Shown one piece after another: positions 62,843 to 64,000 of a stretch of 64,000 nt of DNA. The DNA lies in assembly GCF_036373705.1 (NCBI RefSeq), contig NC_089861.1:466001-530000 (forward strand), given 5' to 3'. The stretch is from Amia ocellicauda (lineage: Eukaryota > Chordata > Actinopteri > Amiiformes > Amiidae). How positions within the stretch are numbered: the stretch's first letter is position 1; each line of letters begins with the position of its first letter. The position numbers were made by a program, and so were the translations under genes. The notes beneath the pieces were generated by a model that was not told the origin of the DNA, did no database searches, and was given only the letters and a program-made list of their open reading frames with translations.

Positions 62843-63654
62843 TGTGTGTGAGAGAGAGAGAGAGTGAGTGTGTGTATGTGTGTGAGATAGACAGAGAATA
62901 CACCCTGGCAGAGTATCTCTTCACTGTCAGAGATACGAAGCAGAGACGCATCCCCAAGTACAGGCTCAGTGACCACAGCCTGGCCATAGACACGGGCCGA
63001 CACAGGCAGAGCTGGCTGCCCAGAGAGGAGCGGCGCTGTGGTCACTGCGAGACAGGAGAGCTCGAGACAGAGATGCACTTCCTCCTCCACTGCAATAAAT
63101 ATGCCAAATTAAGGGACACATTCTTTAATAAATTCATAAATATTATAAAATCATTTTCTGAATTGATAAATGAAAAACAAATAGCTATCCTCCTGGGGGA
63201 GGGACACACAGCCCCCCTGGCTGCCCAATATGTAGCCGCCTGCCACAGCCTGAGGGGCTCACTGTGAAAACATACATGAGCACCAGCTGTAAACTTGTAA
63301 ACTATAAATAAAGTAAATGTACATGTCTATTTAGATTTTATTTATAAATTATATTGTACTGTTTCCATTTTTTTTTCTCCTTTTTCTTACCTTTTATTAT
63401 TTTTCAATGTACGTATATAATATCAACTGCTTTGGCAACACTACGAAACTGTTTGTCATACCAATAAAGCACCCTTGAATTGAACTGAATTGAGAGAGAG
63501 AGAGAGAGAGAGTGTCTGCGTGTTTATGAGAGAGAGTGAGTGCGTGTGTGTGTGTGTTATTGTATTATCTCTGCACCTGGAACGTGGTCCTCTTGGACAC
63601 CTTGGGGCTCTTGGAATAGGCCAGCGTGGTGCTGAAGCTGCTGCCGTCCGCCAT
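57819..63654 (-). CDS. map9: Microtubule-associated protein 9 (ASAP), 13 coding exons
   Basis: MAP9 binds microtubules and acts at the mitotic spindle, centrosome and ciliary axoneme. Spliced coding exons in transcript order: 63654-63577, 62782-62680, 62560-62150, 61944-61721, 61015-60898, 60761-60553, 60477-60401, 60284-60137, 59873-59784, 59503-59339, 59187-59042, 58956-58821, 57938-57819. These sum to 2,025 nt, or 674 residues plus stop (human 647), and all phases agree. The N-terminus carries [13 protein letters not shown] and RTTFQDEL. Residues 50-59 are acidic. The middle is a Ser/Arg/Pro-rich, poorly conserved linker (about 100-410). [12 protein letters not shown] follows near 425. From about 455 to the end is a highly charged helical region with a W-x-x-K-like repeat ([32 protein letters not shown]). 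It ends in [10 protein letters not shown], as in the family. Intron 8 uses a GC donor and the intron 10 donor is uncertain. The gene is tail to tail with NPY2R. Confidence 0.93.
58018..58236. repeat. 33-bp minisatellite in MAP9 intron 12
   Basis: Six full units and a partial one of GTGGACACAGG(C/G)TTTAA plus GGGGACCGGGGC(C/T)GT. The unit length is divisible by three, so one frame stays open, but no splice signal or start supports translation. Units alternate in type in the first part, suggesting a 66-bp higher-order unit. Confidence 0.9.
58497..58796. repeat. CA/GT-rich array in MAP9 intron 12
   Basis: Imperfect CA repeats with CACGCTCA and CAGACA interruptions, ending about 25 bases from the donor of exon 12. 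Confidence 0.9.
58821..58956 (-). CDS. map9: MAP9 coding exon 12 (residues 590-635)
   Basis: Acceptor CCCCCAG, donor CTG|GTATGT, 136 nt, phase 2 to 0. It completes KWNEAK (third Trp repeat) and ends TYEKWL (fourth), matching the family's EYEKWL. Confidence 0.92.
59042..59187 (-). CDS. map9: MAP9 coding exon 11 (residues 542-590)
   Basis: Acceptor CTGTAG, donor ATG|GTAACC, 146 nt, ends in phase 2. It begins VFEKWKEEK (second Trp repeat) and ends AFVKW, with the Trp codon split across the intron. Confidence 0.92.
59191..59228. repeat. (GA)n tract next to MAP9 exon 11 acceptor
   Basis: On the gene strand this is a CT run that forms the polypyrimidine tract directly before the CTGTAG acceptor. 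Confidence 0.9.
59339..59503 (-). CDS. map9: MAP9 coding exon 10 (residues 487-541)
   Basis: Acceptor CCAACAG, 165 nt, phase 0. It carries the first Trp repeat, SFAAWKEKK. The 3' boundary is uncertain: GCA|GTACTG (used here) is a weak GT site, and AAG|GCAGTA, three bases earlier, would be a weak GC site. Confidence 0.85.
59704..59717 (-). promoter_or_regulatory. CTCF-like motif in MAP9 intron 9
   Basis: The minus strand reads CCACTAGAGGGCGC, an exact match to the degenerate CTCF core CCASYAGRKGGCRS. It lies in intron 9, between two coding exons. Occupancy is unknown. Confidence 0.4.
59784..59873 (-). CDS. map9: MAP9 coding exon 9 (residues 457-486)
   Basis: Acceptor GTTGCAG, donor AAG|GTACAG, 90 nt, phase 0. 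It begins EWLRKK, as in the family (EWLEKK), and opens the charged helical C-terminal region. Confidence 0.92.
60025..60098. repeat. 12-bp tandem repeat in MAP9 intron 8
   Basis: About five copies of AATGACTGGTAC with minor changes, in the GC-donor intron. Confidence 0.85.
60137..60284 (-). CDS. map9: MAP9 coding exon 8 (residues 407-456), GC donor
   Basis: Acceptor CTCTCCAG, 148 nt, phase 2 to 0. It encodes [12 protein letters not shown] and ends ASIYQ, matching the family's HYLGTLKVLDQ and AAVYQ. The junction after YQ falls on CAG|GCAAGA, so the intron has a GC rather than a GT donor; no usable GT keeps the frame at this conserved junction. Confidence 0.88.
60401..60477 (-). CDS. map9: MAP9 coding exon 7 (residues 382-407), tandem acceptor
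   Basis: The acceptor region reads GAAGCAG, a NAGNAG tandem. The exon starts at 60,477 or, three bases later, at 60,474, so one Gln is optional (674 or 673 residues). Donor CCAG|GTCAGT, phase 2. The preceding intron is only 75 bp. Confidence 0.72.
60553..60761 (-). CDS. map9: MAP9 coding exon 6 (residues 312-381)
   Basis: Acceptor TGCGCAG, donor GAG|GTAAGC, 209 nt, phase 1 to 0. It encodes a Ser/Thr/Pro/Arg-rich linker with no recognisable domain. Called from splice signals and phase. Confidence 0.72.
60898..61015 (-). CDS. map9: MAP9 coding exon 5 (residues 273-312)
   Basis: Acceptor CCTCCAG, donor CGAG|GTAGGG, 118 nt, phase 0 to 1. It encodes a Ser-rich linker ([18 protein letters not shown]). 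Called from splice signals and phase. Confidence 0.72.
61022..61135. repeat. GACA/GAGA-rich repeat in MAP9 intron 4
   Basis: Repeats of GGACACACAGAGAGACAGA. On the gene strand this is a pyrimidine-rich stretch before the exon 5 acceptor. A degenerate CACTCA/CATTCA array (61,655-61,720) sits at the other end of the intron, at the exon 4 donor. Confidence 0.85.
61721..61944 (-). CDS. map9: MAP9 coding exon 4 (residues 198-272)
   Basis: Acceptor GAACAG, donor CAG|GTGAGT, 224 nt, phase 1 to 0. It encodes a low-complexity Pro/Arg/Gln stretch followed by a Ser/Thr-rich segment. The sequence is not conserved enough to recognise alone; the splice sites and phase support it. Confidence 0.75.
62150..62560 (-). 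CDS. map9: MAP9 coding exon 3 (residues 61-198)
   Basis: Acceptor TTTCCCAG, donor GCAG|GTAAAC, 411 nt, phase 1 to 1. It begins DILKELLNS and carries [13 protein letters not shown], equivalent to the family's NDFHISDDEE motif, followed by a VSFLKTRR motif and a Ser/Arg-rich linker. Confidence 0.9.
62680..62782 (-). CDS. map9: MAP9 coding exon 2 (residues 27-61)
   Basis: Acceptor CTCAG, donor GAAG|GTGGAG, 103 nt, ends in phase 1. It encodes [13 protein letters not shown], matching the family's DELxxAIxARxAR block, followed by an acidic run of D and E. Confidence 0.9.
62811..62885. repeat. GA/GT-rich tract in MAP9 intron 1
   Basis: GA runs and GTGTGT between exon 2 and the LINE fragment. A similar GA/GT tract (63,491-63,560) follows the LINE. 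Confidence 0.9.
62885..63490 (+). mobile_element. 3' end of a non-LTR retrotransposon in MAP9 intron 1
   Basis: Read on the plus strand, opposite to MAP9, this encodes about 125 residues: a basic stretch around [19 protein letters not shown], then a CxHC...H...C zinc-knuckle-like motif (CGHC and HFLLHC). This resembles the C-terminal tail of fish I/Nimb-type LINE ORF2 proteins. It is followed by an AT-rich 3' UTR and a tail of TTGAA-type repeats ending near 63,490. The RT and endonuclease parts are missing, so it is a 5'-truncated, dead copy. The clade name is my inference. Confidence 0.7.
63491..63560. repeat. GA/GT-rich tract after the LINE fragment
   Basis: GA run, then GTGTCTGCGTG and GTGTGT. 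It resembles the tract on the other side of the LINE, which suggests that the LINE inserted in or duplicated a pre-existing microsatellite. Confidence 0.85.
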
Positions 63655-63656
63655 CG
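63577..63656 (-). CDS. map9: MAP9 first coding exon (residues 1-26)
   Basis: The ATG is at 63,654. The exon encodes the conserved start motif [12 protein letters not shown] and ends CAG|GTGCAG, phase 0. A good acceptor, CTTCCCACAG, lies two bases before the ATG, so a non-coding upstream exon is likely, as in mammals. The A of the ATG is therefore the third base of this exon. Confidence 0.9.
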
Positions 63657-63670
63657 CTGTGGGAAGCACA

Positions 63671-63882
63671 CACAGAGCAGTTACTAATCAATACACAGAG
63701 CAGTTACTAATCAATACACAGAGCAGTTACTAATCAATACACAGAGCAGTTACTAATCAATACACAGAGCTACTACTAATCAATACACAGAGCAGTTACT
63801 AATCAATACACAGAGCTACTACTAATCAATACACAGAGCAGTTACTAATCAATACACAGAGCAGTTACTAATCAATACACAC
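63671..63882. repeat. 23-bp minisatellite, about 9 units, upstream of MAP9 ATG
   Basis: Units of ACACAGAGCAGTTACTAATC plus AAT, with a variant in which GCAGTTAC becomes GCTACTAC in two units. It begins about 15 bases from the acceptor of the first MAP9 coding exon, so it probably lies in a 5' intron. Confidence 0.9.
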
Positions 63883-64000
63883 AGAAACATGCGTTACTTC
63901 ACTTGCCAGCACAGCCAGAGACGCGCATGCGTCAGTGTGCAGATACAGCTGTGCTCATGCAGTCACATCTGGCCCGCATTGCAAACGCGTCACTGCGCGG
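63882..64000 (-). promoter_or_regulatory. map9: Possible MAP9 promoter or first-exon region
   Basis: CpG-bearing sequence upstream of the MAP9 ATG contains CGCGCATGCGT at 63,922-63,932, one base from the NRF-1 consensus, a site common in TATA-less promoters. A non-coding exon 1 could lie here or beyond the window edge; a TGCTGGCAAGTG donor-like site is present but not convincing. Confidence 0.3.

Noticed and set aside
63671..63882. Regular repeats resembling a CRISPR array
   Set aside because: The units are contiguous with no unique spacers, and the genome is vertebrate: a minisatellite.

Overview
The window looks like a ray-finned fish (non-mammalian vertebrate) chromosome segment. It has two spliced protein-coding genes with GT/AG-type introns, many dinucleotide microsatellites, and decayed fish-type mobile elements: Tc1/mariner, hAT, CR1-like and L2-like LINEs, and a SINE whose tail carries the sequence GTCGCCCTGGATAAG. 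No prokaryotic or viral genes were seen. The species cannot be named from the sequence alone.

Layout. (1) About 1-43.1 kb is gene-poor, AT-rich intergenic DNA. It holds two decayed Tc1 transposons (0.08-1.1 and 24.0-25.1 kb), three copies of one CR1-like LINE (15.3-16.1, 20.4-20.75 and 35.6-36.4 kb; the middle one sits inside an L2-like LINE), a 320-bp hAT element inserted in a minisatellite (26.6 kb), a hairpin MITE-like element (7.5 kb), and two unclassified dispersed repeat families. (2) About 43.1-49.5 kb holds a neuropeptide Y receptor gene, NPY2R, on the + strand: a probable non-coding first exon ending at 43,869, a 2.5-kb intron, and a single coding exon (46,400-47,536). (3) About 49.5-57.3 kb is intergenic, with a fold-back element (50.4-51.2 kb) and a perfect 33-bp-arm hairpin (51.55 kb). 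(4) 57.8-63.7 kb is MAP9 on the - strand. I reconstructed it as 13 coding exons with consistent phases, giving 674 residues and the family C-terminus. (5) The last 350 bases hold a 23-bp minisatellite and a possible MAP9 promoter.

The two genes lie tail to tail about 10 kb apart, the same order and orientation as I recall for NPY2R and MAP9 on human 4q32. This supports orthology of both. They are not known to work together: NPY2R is a Gi-coupled receptor for NPY/PYY peptides at the plasma membrane, and MAP9 is a microtubule- and spindle-associated coiled-coil protein.

No new gene system was found. The best leads are a GC-AG intron and a tandem splice acceptor in MAP9, a possible NPY2R upstream ORF whose stop codon is created at the splice junction, the fold-back element, the perfect hairpin, and two dispersed repeat families I cannot name.
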